A DNA stretch of 17,006 bases, taken from assembly GCA_946575275.1 (NCBI GenBank), contig CAMNZV010000013.1, forward strand, positions 1 through 17,006. The letters run 5' to 3'. How positions within the stretch are numbered: the first letter of the stretch is position 1; every line of letters starts with the position of its first letter. Source of the DNA: an uncultured Clostridium sp. (lineage in GTDB: Bacteria > Bacillota > Clostridia > Clostridiales > Clostridiaceae). The notes beneath the pieces were generated by a model. It made no database searches. It was not told the DNA's origin and was given only the letters and a program-made list of their open reading frames with translations. Made by a program: the position numbers and the translations under genes. Positions 6,222-12,386 of the stretch are shown piece by piece.

Positions 6222-6424
6222 AAAAGATTATATATAAGGCAACAGTATCTATAGAACTTATGATAGAGGTACCTGATTATACTTTAAAAAAATTAAATAT
6301 AGAAGAAGAACGCAAAAGTAAAGATGAAGATTTATTAAATGACATATCAAATGACATATTATTAAGTGTTAATGATTCTACAGAAGTTAATATAGATATT
6401 ATATCAACTATTTCTGCATTGTAA
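6218..6424 (+). CDS. Hypothetical early phage protein (68 aa)
   Basis: Not recognised. The protein opens with a beta strand (KKIIYKATVSIELMIEV), has a charged helical centre (NIEEERKSKDEDLLNDISND) and ends in a second strand (VNIDIISTI). It is acidic and soluble. It overlaps the 84-aa gene by ATGA, and the GAGGTGAG in that gene's end is its ribosome binding site. It is the last gene before the structured leader of parA, so the early transcript may end or be remodelled there. Confidence 0.65.
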   Translation: MKKIIYKATVSIELMIEVPDYTLKKLNIEEERKSKDEDLLNDISNDILLSVNDSTEVNIDIISTISAL

Positions 6425-6430
6425 AAAAAA

Positions 6431-6449
6431 GAACCTTATAAAAAGGTTC
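6431..6449. repeat. 7-bp hairpin after the first early block
   Basis: GAACCTT (6431-6437) pairs with AAGGTTC (6443-6449). Eight A residues precede it and no T run follows, so it has terminator form only on the minus strand. It comes right after the 68-aa gene and just before the parA leader. Confidence 0.55.
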
Positions 6450-6456
6450 ACCACAC

Positions 6457-6504
6457 GAGTTAAGGATTGCACTCCTTAACTCTATTATAGAATAATAAGG
6501 AGTG
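6457..6504 (+). promoter_or_regulatory. Structured parA leader with two mutually exclusive pairings
   Basis: Arm 6457-6466 (GAGTTAAGGA) pairs perfectly with 6473-6482 around a 6-nt loop. Alternatively 6470-6478 (CACTCCTTA) pairs over 9 bp with 6496-6504 (TAAGGAGTG), which contains the parA ribosome binding site. The two pairings share bases 6473-6478 and cannot coexist. One leaves the site free and the other masks it. The palindrome could instead be a DNA operator for ParA or ParB. A weak promoter may also lie here (TTGCAC at 6468, TAGAAT at 6489, 15-bp spacing). Confidence 0.55.
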
Positions 6505-6513
6505 AATGTAAAC

Positions 6514-7275
6514 ATGAAAATCATATCATTTTTGAACATTAAAGGTGGAGTTGGAAAAACAACATCCACTGTAAATATAGCATCAGAATTGGCTAGGTTA
6601 AATAATAAGGTCCTTGTCATTGACCTGGATCCACAATGTAACTCTTCAAAATATATTCCATATAAGAATAAGCCAGAAGCTAATAGCTTTAATATCCTTT
6701 ATGGGAATAGTCCCATATCAAGTATTTGTTCAACTGTATATAAAAACTTATATATTATTCCAGCATTAATAGACTTAGTACGATTTGAATCTAAATTAGA
6801 TAATGAATATAACATATGTGAAGGTGCTTTGAATAATGCTCTTGAAAAATTAAGGAATATTGATTTCTTTGATTATATTTTAATAGATTGTCCACCTTCT
6901 CTGGGTATGCTATCAACAAATGCATTAGTTGCATCTGATTATGTATTAGTACCAGTTAAAATTGATAATTTTGCCCTTATAGGTCTTGATTATCTAATTT
7001 CATGTATAGAGCAGGTAAAGGCAGAATTGAATCCAGGACTAAAACTTTTAGGTATGTTTATTACTTTAGATGATAATACAAAAATTAATAAAGAAATTAA
7101 AAATGATATGAAAGAAGCCTTTGGTGATAAGTTCTTCAATCAAACCATAAGAAAAAATGTTGATGTGACAAAAAGTACCTTTGAACAAGTACCAGTGTAT
7201 TACTATAACAAAAGGGCAATTGCTGCAATTGATTATGCAGCATTAACCAAGGAGGTAATAGAATGTCTTATATAA
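6514..7275 (+). CDS. parA: ParA/Soj-type partition ATPase
   Basis: The 253-aa protein begins MKIISFLNIKGGVGKTTST, a deviant Walker A box with signature lysine K10 and K15. Walker A' follows (VLVIDLDPQCN) and then Walker B (ILIDCPPSLGMLS), with VLVPVKIDNFALIGLDYL, as in the ParA/Soj family. The length matches Soj and short type Ib ParA proteins, and there is no N-terminal DNA-binding extension, so autoregulation would need another factor. I prefer the ATG at 6514, 11 bases after AAGGAG, over the GTG at 6502, which overlaps that site. ParA bound to ATP coats the nucleoid and moves ParB-parS complexes. The gene overlaps parB by 13 bases. Its presence suggests the phage DNA can exist as a segregated plasmid at some stage. 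Confidence 0.95.
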   Translation: MKIISFLNIKGGVGKTTSTVNIASELARLNNKVLVIDLDPQCNSSKYIPYKNKPEANSFNILYGNSPISSICSTVYKNLYIIPALIDLVRFESKLDNEYNICEGALNNALEKLRNIDFFDYILIDCPPSLGMLSTNALVASDYVLVPVKIDNFALIGLDYLISCIEQVKAELNPGLKLLGMFITLDDNTKINKEIKNDMKEAFGDKFFNQTIRKNVDVTKSTFEQVPVYYYNKRAIAAIDYAALTKEVIECLI

Positions 7276-8315
7276 GCAACTTAGCAAATAGAGTTAATAG
7301 TATTGAGGCAAAGGACAAGTTTAATTTGCAAGAATTAGATATTAATATGTTAGTCCCTAGTAATAATAATTTTTATGGTATTAGGGAAATTGAAGAGCTT
7401 GCAGCATCTATTAAAGAAAGTGGATTAATGCATAATTTAGTGGTTAGAAAATTAGCTGATGGAAAATATGAAATTTTATCAGGCGAAAGAAGATATAGGG
7501 CATTATTATTACTTAACATAACAAAAGTACCTTGTCAGGTAAAAGAACTTAATGACGTAGATAGTGAATTGCTATTAATTAAGGCAAATGCAGAACAAAG
7601 AGAACTTACACCAATGGAAAAGATGGAAGCAGTAAATAGGCTGGAAAGGATCTATAAGAATAAAAAGGCAAGTGGCGAAGAAATACCCAAGGGGAAACTA
7701 AGGGACGTAATAGGAAAGGATATAGGACTCTCAGGCACACAAGTAGGAAGATATCAAAAAGTAGACAAGAAGGTAATAGAACCCTTAAAGAAAAAGCTAG
7801 ATGAAGGAACTATATCATTAAAACAAGCAGAAATATTAAGTAATCTAACAGAGGATGAGCAGGGAGAAATGTATACTAAAGTTAATTCTATGGATTCATT
7901 AAATCAAAAAGATGAAATAGATATTTTAATTAGTGGCATAAATCAATCTGTTGAAACTAAAGAAGATAAGGAGCTTTTAGATGAAATGTATCAGACTAAT
8001 TATAAAAAAGTAATTTCATCAAAAAAGGACGAGCTATTAAAGTTGTTAGAGATGGATAAATACCCAAGGCTTTTATTATTTAAAAATGATATGAGTGCAA
8101 CTCTTTATACAGCAGGTGTAAGAATAACAGATGATAAAGCTTTTAATTTAGAAATTAGGCTAACAGGGAGTGACAGAAGAAATTTATTAAATATTACACT
8201 TAATGAATTTATAAAGGTAGATAAGTTCCCAAACATGATTGAACCTAAATATGGTTATGAAGTTTCTACAGGGGTTTATTTATGGTTTAAAAAGAAGGAG
8301 GTTTATAGCGAATGA
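7263..8315 (+). CDS. parB: ParB/Spo0J-type partition protein
   Basis: The 350-aa protein has the ParB N-terminal CTPase domain: LVPSNNNFYGIREIEELAASI, then the GERRYRA box at 74-80 that contacts the nucleotide. An ENxQR-like segment reads ANAEQRELTPMEK (108-120). A helix-turn-helix lies near 147-168 (DVIGKDIGLSGTQVGRYQKV). The C-terminal 130 residues are unlike chromosomal Spo0J and more variable. Its start is inside parA with AAGGAGG upstream, and its end overlaps the initiator gene by ATGA, so parA, parB and rep are coupled. It should load at a parS site and be handled by ParA. No match to the Spo0J parS consensus was seen by eye, so the phage site probably differs. Confidence 0.93.
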   Translation: MSYISNLANRVNSIEAKDKFNLQELDINMLVPSNNNFYGIREIEELAASIKESGLMHNLVVRKLADGKYEILSGERRYRALLLLNITKVPCQVKELNDVDSELLLIKANAEQRELTPMEKMEAVNRLERIYKNKKASGEEIPKGKLRDVIGKDIGLSGTQVGRYQKVDKKVIEPLKKKLDEGTISLKQAEILSNLTEDEQGEMYTKVNSMDSLNQKDEIDILISGINQSVETKEDKELLDEMYQTNYKKVISSKKDELLKLLEMDKYPRLLLFKNDMSATLYTAGVRITDDKAFNLEIRLTGSDRRNLLNITLNEFIKVDKFPNMIEPKYGYEVSTGVYLWFKKKEVYSE

Positions 8316-9208
8316 AATATACAATGAGTGGGTTTAACCAGGTAAAACTAATTGAATTAGGATTAGATCTAAAGGATGCAGCATTATTAAGATATTTTGT
8401 AGATTTTAAAGACACCAATTCAATGTCTATGATTATTGTTGAAGGGATTCCTTTTTATTGGGTAAAATATGAAGCATTAAAGGATGATTTACCTATATTA
8501 GGTATCAATAGTAATGCTGCCCTTAGAAGAAGACTTAAAAAGCTTGAAGATTGTGGCATCCTTCAACATTATCATAAATTAGCTGGTGGGAGTTTTTCAT
8601 ATTATGCTATAGGTGATAATTATAAAAGCTTATTAACAGAAAATTCATCACAAGATTTTAATAATTATGATGTTATACCTCAAACTGAAAAGAGCGACCC
8701 TCAAACTGAAAAGAGCGACCCTCAAACTCAAAAGTTCGACCCCTCAAACTCAAAAGTTCGACCCCTTAAACTCAAAAGTTCGACCCCTCGAACTCAAAAG
8801 TTCGAACAAAATAATCCATCTACTAAAGACCCATCTACTAAAGACCCATCTACTAAAGATAAAGGGCAACTTGCTTTTGATGTTGAAATTGAAAATTATA
8901 CTAAGAGCAGTGATTTAAGAACTGCACTATATGAATTTATAAAATCAAGAAAAGCAATTAAGTCTCCAATGACTACAGTTGCTTTAAATAAGTTGCTAAC
9001 AAAGCTTGATCTACTAGCAACTTCAGAGAATGAGAAAATTGAAATTTTAAATACTAGCATAATTAATGGGTGGAGAGGTATATTCCCACTTAAACAAAAC
9101 AAGAATCCAACGGCAACTAAAACTATTGGGGGCTTTAATAACTTTGAGCCAAGGCCCTATGACTATGATTCTTTAGAAAAAAAATTATTAGGTTGGGACA
9201 AAGATTAA
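8312..9208 (+). CDS. Phage replication initiator (O/DnaD-like) with internal iterons
   Basis: In this 298-aa protein, residues 1-105 look like a winged-helix DNA-binding domain (LKDAALLRYFVDF, then NAALRRRLKKLEDCGILQ with the wing GGSFSYYAI). A repeat-derived linker covers 123-165 and DPSTK x3 lies at 169-183. A C-terminal helical domain (about 190-262, RTALYEFIKSRKAIKSPMT, ending GWRGIFPLK) resembles the DnaD/phage replisome-organiser C-terminus. Proteins of this design bind iterons within their own gene, as lambda O does, and recruit helicase loader and helicase. No loader or helicase gene is in the window, so host proteins or genes elsewhere must supply them. The start overlaps parB (ATGA) with AAGGAGG upstream. 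The exact family is uncertain; the initiator role is likely. Confidence 0.82.
   Translation: MKYTMSGFNQVKLIELGLDLKDAALLRYFVDFKDTNSMSMIIVEGIPFYWVKYEALKDDLPILGINSNAALRRRLKKLEDCGILQHYHKLAGGSFSYYAIGDNYKSLLTENSSQDFNNYDVIPQTEKSDPQTEKSDPQTQKFDPSNSKVRPLKLKSSTPRTQKFEQNNPSTKDPSTKDPSTKDKGQLAFDVEIENYTKSSDLRTALYEFIKSRKAIKSPMTTVALNKLLTKLDLLATSENEKIEILNTSIINGWRGIFPLKQNKNPTATKTIGGFNNFEPRPYDYDSLEKKLLGWDKD
8678..8806. repeat. Six iteron-like 21-bp repeats, candidate replication origin
   Basis: Copies start at 8678, 8699, 8720, 8742, 8764 and 8786. The first two read CCTCAAACTGAAAAGAGCGAC and the others are close to CCTCAAACTCAAAAGTTCGAC. Spacing is 21, 21, 22, 22 and 22 bp. Copies 3-6 contain a small dyad, AACT-CAAA-AGTT, best in copy 6 (CGAACT-CAAA-AGTTCG, 8789-8804). 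Location inside an initiator gene is typical of phage origins. Confidence 0.8.
8816..8860. repeat. Three 15-bp direct repeats next to the iterons
   Basis: CCATCTACTAAAGAC occurs at 8816-8830 and 8831-8845, and with one change at 8846-8860. It is exactly 15 bp, so it codes in frame for DPSTK three times. It may be part of the origin or simply a flexible linker. Confidence 0.7.
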
Positions 9209-9220
9209 GGAGGATTATGT

Positions 9221-9412
9221 ATGATTTTACAAGATATAAGCACAAAAGAATTAGTTAATGCACTGTTTAATAGGCAAGGTATAAGGTCAATGAATGTAAG
9301 TGAAAATGAGTATTGCAGAATAAGGGCAGCTGGTGCCAATCAGGAAAGGGAAAGATACATAAATGTTGGAGGAGAAGCAACAATTTTAATTATTTCAAAC
9401 GAAGAAATCTGA
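9221..9412 (+). CDS. Small phage protein resembling the BC1881 family
   Basis: The 63-aa protein begins MILQDISTKELVNALFNRQG and continues IRSMNVSENEYCRI. This matches my recollection of the BC1881-type small proteins of Firmicute phages (sTKELVxELxxREGV, then a polar segment). Members have no assigned function that I know of. It follows the initiator gene by 12 bases with AAGGAGG as ribosome binding site and lies in the replication block before ssb. There is no membrane segment. The family call comes from pattern memory. Confidence 0.6.
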   Translation: MILQDISTKELVNALFNRQGIRSMNVSENEYCRIRAAGANQERERYINVGGEATILIISNEEI

Positions 9413-9452
9413 GAATATAAAATATTAAATAACATTAGGGGATGTGGATTAT

Positions 9453-9866
9453 ATGCGAATAAGCAAGAGAGTACTTATCGATAATTTTTTATATGAAATC
9501 AACACTGATGACAAGGATGAAATACTACTTCAGTTATCAGAAAAATTCAAACTAAAATTGAATACTGCAAAGAAATATTACAAAGATTTTTGTGAGGCTA
9601 TGGAGGAACTTGGCACTTGTGACAATGAAGAAAAGTTATTAATTAATAATAAATTACATAGGGATAAGATTAGAATTAGGGACACGGAAAAAAGAGGAAA
9701 GCTTATTCCTGGAAAGTATGTAAATTATACAATTGTTGATAATGGAGTAGTTGTTAATGGATACCTATTCAAGAATGAAAAGGACATAGAAGATTTTAGG
9801 CGAAGGGAATTTGATATAGCATATAAGCAATTAGGAGAAATTGCAGATGTGTTAAATAGTTTTTAG
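9453..9866 (+). CDS. Hypothetical phage protein (137 aa)
   Basis: Not recognised. The first 50 residues are helical and could form a small helix-turn-helix (DEILLQLSEKFKLKLNTAKK). A basic middle follows (HRDKIRIRDTEKRGKLIPGK), then a short beta region (NYTIVDNGVVVNGYLF) and a charged C-terminal helix (DIEDFRRREFDIAYKQLGEI). I place the start at the ATG at 9453, 10 bases after AGGGGA; a GTG at 9444 is closer to that site and less likely. It is immediately upstream of ssb, 14 bases apart, in the replication run, so a nucleic-acid role is plausible but not shown. Confidence 0.65.
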   Translation: MRISKRVLIDNFLYEINTDDKDEILLQLSEKFKLKLNTAKKYYKDFCEAMEELGTCDNEEKLLINNKLHRDKIRIRDTEKRGKLIPGKYVNYTIVDNGVVVNGYLFKNEKDIEDFRRREFDIAYKQLGEIADVLNSF

Positions 9867-9880
9867 GAGGATATTTAGAG

Positions 9881-10255
9881 ATGAATAAGGTGATTATAGT
9901 GGGGAGACTTACAAAAGACCCAGAACTTAGATTTGCAGCAGGCACTGGGAATGGAGTAAGTAGATTTACCTTGGCTGTTAGGCGTCAAGGTAAAAAAGAT
10001 GAAGCAGATTTTATTAATTGTGTAGCCTTTGGCAAAACAGCAGAAACAATATCACAATACTTTACAAAGGGAAAACAGATAGCTGTTTCAGGAAGTATTA
10101 GAACTGGTAGCTATGATGCACAAGACGGTACCAAGAGATATACAACGGATATTGCTGTAGAAACATTTGATTTTTTAGAAAGTAAAAATAATTCAGGTAA
10201 TAATATTAACAGTGAGGATATAACACCAGTAGATGATGTGGATATGCCATTTTAA
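9881..10255 (+). CDS. ssb: Single-stranded DNA-binding protein
   Basis: The 124-aa protein has the standard SSB start (NKVIIVGRLTKDPELRF), the OB-fold strands (FTLAVRR, DFINCVAFGKTAETI, KGKQIAVSGSIRTGSYD, YTTDIAVETFDFLE) and a short linker. It ends in the acidic tail DDVDMPF that docks SSB partner proteins. The linker is shorter than in most chromosomal SSBs, as usual in phages. TTAGGAGG precedes the ATG. It coats single-stranded DNA during phage replication and recombination. Its position downstream of the initiator supports a self-contained replication module. Confidence 0.97.
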   Translation: MNKVIIVGRLTKDPELRFAAGTGNGVSRFTLAVRRQGKKDEADFINCVAFGKTAETISQYFTKGKQIAVSGSIRTGSYDAQDGTKRYTTDIAVETFDFLESKNNSGNNINSEDITPVDDVDMPF

Positions 10256-10270
10256 AGAGGAGGAATAGAA

Positions 10271-10897
10271 ATGCGTGAAGAAAAACAAATAAAGCAAGAA
10301 ATAAGAGAAACGTGGTTTAAAAATCATGTTGCAACACTTACAGAAGAAGGCAATTTAAAAGTTTTGGAATGGAAAAAGCCTGGCACAAACGTCTATTATT
10401 GCAAGTTTGTATTTGATAACAACATGATGTATATAAGTGGAGATATAGGCGAAGCAGTTTTCGAGTTAACGTGGAAAGCTGATGTACACTCGTTTAATGG
10501 TATTTATACAGGTTATTTCATGGAAAAATTACAAGCTTTTTCAGGGTGTAGATATTTGTATGATGGTGAAAAGGCTGGAGCATACTTAGAAGAATGGCTA
10601 GATGAAAACATTGAGGAAATGGAATTTAAAAGTGAAGACGATAAGGAGGATTTCTTAGATACTTTTGAAGAATTGGTGGGAGATGCTGAAAATTGTGATA
10701 GCGAAGATAGATGGGGATTTGGATATGTTAATCAAAAATACTGTGAGTTCATAGAAAAACTAGACATCAATTACTGGGAATGGATATATAGCATTGGAAG
10801 GACACCATCGCAAAGGATTTTAGGTTACATAGTAGCCTTGCAGATGGCTTCAGAACAACTAAAAGCTAAAGAAGTTAACAATGCTAAGGAGGAATAG
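10271..10897 (+). CDS. Hypothetical phage protein (208 aa)
   Basis: I do not recognise a characterised family, though proteins of this kind recur in Firmicute phages. Residues 15-80 appear beta-rich (VLEWKKPGTNVYYCKFVFDN, then MMYISGDIGEAVFELTW). Residues 95-145 are acidic and helical, and the C-terminal 60 residues are helical with many aromatics (INYWEWIYSIGRTPSQRILG). The GDIGEA segment is the most motif-like part. It is soluble with a net acidic charge. AGGAGG lies before the start, and two bases separate its stop from the next ATG, so it is cotranslated with the Ntn-hydrolase-like protein and might work with it. Confidence 0.7.
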   Translation: MREEKQIKQEIRETWFKNHVATLTEEGNLKVLEWKKPGTNVYYCKFVFDNNMMYISGDIGEAVFELTWKADVHSFNGIYTGYFMEKLQAFSGCRYLYDGEKAGAYLEEWLDENIEEMEFKSEDDKEDFLDTFEELVGDAENCDSEDRWGFGYVNQKYCEFIEKLDINYWEWIYSIGRTPSQRILGYIVALQMASEQLKAKEVNNAKEE

Positions 10898-10899
10898 AA

Positions 10900-11487
10900 A
10901 TGACGTGTATTGCTGGAATCAAGGATAAGGATAGAGTATGGATTGGAGCTGACAGTTTTGGAAGCACAAATTCATATGGGATGGTATATAACAACAAAAA
11001 GGTATTTAAACTAAAAGATAACAAAAACATGTTGGTTGGATACACCACATCGTTTAGAATGGGAGATCTACTAGAATATTCAAAAGGGTTAATAGATGAA
11101 ATTTCTGTATTAAAAAATGAAAAAATAGATAGAGAATACATAGTAACAAAGATAATTCCTGGAATAAGTAGATTATTTTGTGATAATAAATTTGAAACAA
11201 ACGATAACGGTGAGGCATCTGGAGGAAATTTTTTACTGGCTAACAATACAGACTTATACTTAGTTCAAAATGACTATTCTGTATTAGAACCAAAGGAAGA
11301 ATATATTTCATGTGGGAGTGGAATGTATTTTGCATTAAGTAGCCTATATTCAACTAAAAATACTGACATGCCACCAGTAAAAAGAATTAAGTTAGCATTA
11401 GAAACCGCAGAACATTTTCAAATAAATGTAAGAAGGCCTTTTGTAATTATGAATACGCTTGATGATGAAGTGATTACAATAGAGTAA
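10900..11487 (+). CDS. Proteasome-beta/HslV-like Ntn hydrolase
   Basis: The 195-aa product begins MTCIAGIKDKDRVWIGADSF. If Met1 is removed, the N-terminal residue is threonine. Counting from it gives D17 in GADS and K33 in NNKKVF, the catalytic T1/D17/K33 set of proteasome beta subunits and HslV. LVGYTTSFRMGDLLEY (45-60) matches the region around G47. GGNFLLANNTDLYLVQ (108-123) matches the paired central strands, and CGSGMYFALSSLYS (138-151) the conserved GSG helix. Related phage proteins beginning MTCIVG exist, as I recall, without a known role. There is no propeptide and no HslU/Mpa-type ATPase in the window, so it may act alone or with a host unfoldase. AAGGAGG lies inside the upstream gene. 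Fold likely; proteolysis unproven. Confidence 0.82.
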   Translation: MTCIAGIKDKDRVWIGADSFGSTNSYGMVYNNKKVFKLKDNKNMLVGYTTSFRMGDLLEYSKGLIDEISVLKNEKIDREYIVTKIIPGISRLFCDNKFETNDNGEASGGNFLLANNTDLYLVQNDYSVLEPKEEYISCGSGMYFALSSLYSTKNTDMPPVKRIKLALETAEHFQINVRRPFVIMNTLDDEVITIE

Positions 11488-11520
11488 GTATTGTTCAAAT
11501 TATAACATAAGGATGGGTGA

Positions 11521-11913
11521 ATGGAAATGTTAAATAATCAATTATTTATAAAAGTAAAGCCACTTATTGAATGTAAGTTAAGAGAGTATCCTTATTATCT
11601 TATGTCTGTAGAGATGCCAGGGCTGGGTTCAGCAATAGCACCTGATGTAATAATAAATAGAAGTTCATCACCAAGTGATATTGTTGGTTCTAGTGTAGTA
11701 AACAATGAATATAAGAAAATAGTAGTTGATGCAGTGAACTATATCTATGATAAGCTGGATAAGGAGAGTAAAACTATTATTGATAATACATATTTTACAG
11801 GAATAAAGAGTAGGGAAGAATTAATAAATGAATTAAAAATTAGTAGAAAAAGGTATTATAAATTAAAGAATAATGCATTGTACAAATTTGGAATAGCATT
11901 TGGAATGTTATGA
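11521..11913 (+). CDS. ArpU/RinA-like late transcription regulator (sigma region 4-like)
   Basis: The first 60 residues of this 130-aa protein are variable. From about 62 on (EYKKIVVDAVNYIYDKLDKE, then IIDNTYFTGIKSREELINEL, ISRKRYYKLKNNALYKFGIA) it follows the sigma-70 region-4-like pattern of ArpU/RinA/LmaC-type phage late regulators: a helix, L..E.k.ii...Y, and a helix-turn-helix ending in YYK.K..A. Such proteins activate the packaging and structural operon. It is the last gene of the early block, lies before a terminator and a repeat array, and is followed by the terminase genes, which fits. AAGGAT precedes the ATG by 8 bases; an internal ATG at 11527 is possible. Confidence 0.75.
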   Translation: MEMLNNQLFIKVKPLIECKLREYPYYLMSVEMPGLGSAIAPDVIINRSSSPSDIVGSSVVNNEYKKIVVDAVNYIYDKLDKESKTIIDNTYFTGIKSREELINELKISRKRYYKLKNNALYKFGIAFGML

Positions 11914-11926
11914 TATTTTATGCATA

Positions 11927-11957
11927 TAAAAAAGGTGTTCGTCGGGGACACCTTTTT
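11927..11957 (+). terminator. Terminator of the early operon; 24-nt hairpin element copy 2
   Basis: AAAAGGTGTTC (11930-11940) pairs with GGACACCTTTTT through one G-T pair around a GTCGG loop, followed by T residues. It has the form of a bidirectional Rho-independent terminator. Bases 11930-11953 are the exact reverse complement of 3255-3278. Confidence 0.85.
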
Positions 11958-11984
11958 AATTAAAATTATAGAATAAATAAGAGA

Positions 11985-12059
11985 GGGGACAAAAAGGGGA
12001 CAAAAGGGGGACAAAAAGGGAACAAAAAGGGTACAAAAGGGGGACAAAAAGGTATACAA
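11985..12059. repeat. Array of seven 11-bp repeats with phased A-tracts
   Basis: The unit GGGGACAAAAA recurs with its AC at 11989, 12000, 12011, 12022, 12033 and 12044, exactly 11 bp apart, and at 12056 (12 bp). G-runs of 3-5 and A-runs of 4-5 alternate. The central GA varies (GA, AA, TA). It is noncoding, between the early terminator and the late genes. It could be the binding array of the ArpU-like activator, a packaging site or a second origin. Confidence 0.85.
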
Positions 12060-12111
12060 ATAAGATACATTAAGTTAATATAAGTATAACATGAACAAAT
12101 TGTATAAATAT

Positions 12112-12146
12112 AAAAAGCATAAGTAGATATTACTTGTGCTTTTTTG
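12112..12146 (+). terminator. Second terminator-like hairpin before the late region
   Basis: AAAAGCATAAGTA (12113-12125) pairs with TACTTGTGCTTTT (12131-12143), 13 bp with one G-T pair, with a 5-nt loop and a T run. It lies between the repeat array and the zinc-ribbon gene, so transcripts starting before it must read through it to reach that gene. Confidence 0.75.
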
Positions 12147-12173
12147 CATACTCAATAATAGGAGGTGAGGATA

Positions 12174-12386
12174 TTGGGGATGTATGCTACTTATGTGTGT
12201 AAATTTTGTGGTAAAAGTGCAATATTGCTTAAGGAAGAAATAAGTACAAAAGGACACTTGAAATGTCCTCATTGTTCTTCAAAAAATATTTATTTAGAAA
12301 AAGAAACAGATAACCTTAAAGAATGTATGTCTCATTCAGCATATAAACGTGGAAGCGGAGCAATAAGGCAGGTGAGGGATAAGTGA
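12174..12386 (+). CDS. Small zinc-ribbon protein
   Basis: A protein of about 70 aa begins near YATYVCKFCGKSAILLKE, continues HLKCPHCSSKNIYLE, and so has two CxxC pairs about 25 residues apart, a four-cysteine zinc ribbon. The end is polar (SHSAYKRGSGAIRQVRDK). The start is uncertain: AGGAGG at 12160-12165 is 8 bases from a TTG at 12174 (preferred) and 14 from an ATG at 12180, while a GTG at 12165 overlaps it. The stop overlaps the GTG start of the recombinase by four bases, so the two are coupled. Small zinc ribbons of this type lie in the early-late junction of many Firmicute phages. It probably binds nucleic acid or protein; the role is unknown. Confidence 0.75.
   Translation: MGMYATYVCKFCGKSAILLKEEISTKGHLKCPHCSSKNIYLEKETDNLKECMSHSAYKRGSGAIRQVRDK

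Noticed and set aside
6502..6513. GTG at 6502 as the parA start
   Set aside because: It overlaps the AAGGAG ribosome binding site, while the ATG at 6514 is correctly spaced and gives the usual ParA N-terminus.
8667..8918. An 83-codon plus-strand frame across the iterons
   Set aside because: It is a shadow of the initiator gene; its repeated peptide arises because the same DNA repeats are read in another frame.
11856..12059. A 67-codon minus-strand frame with repeated FLSPFC/LFVP segments
   Set aside because: It is only the translation of the 11-bp repeat array and has no ribosome binding site; the repeat itself is the real feature.
11985..12059. Repeat array as a CRISPR
   Set aside because: The units are 11 bp with no unique spacers between them and no cas genes are present.
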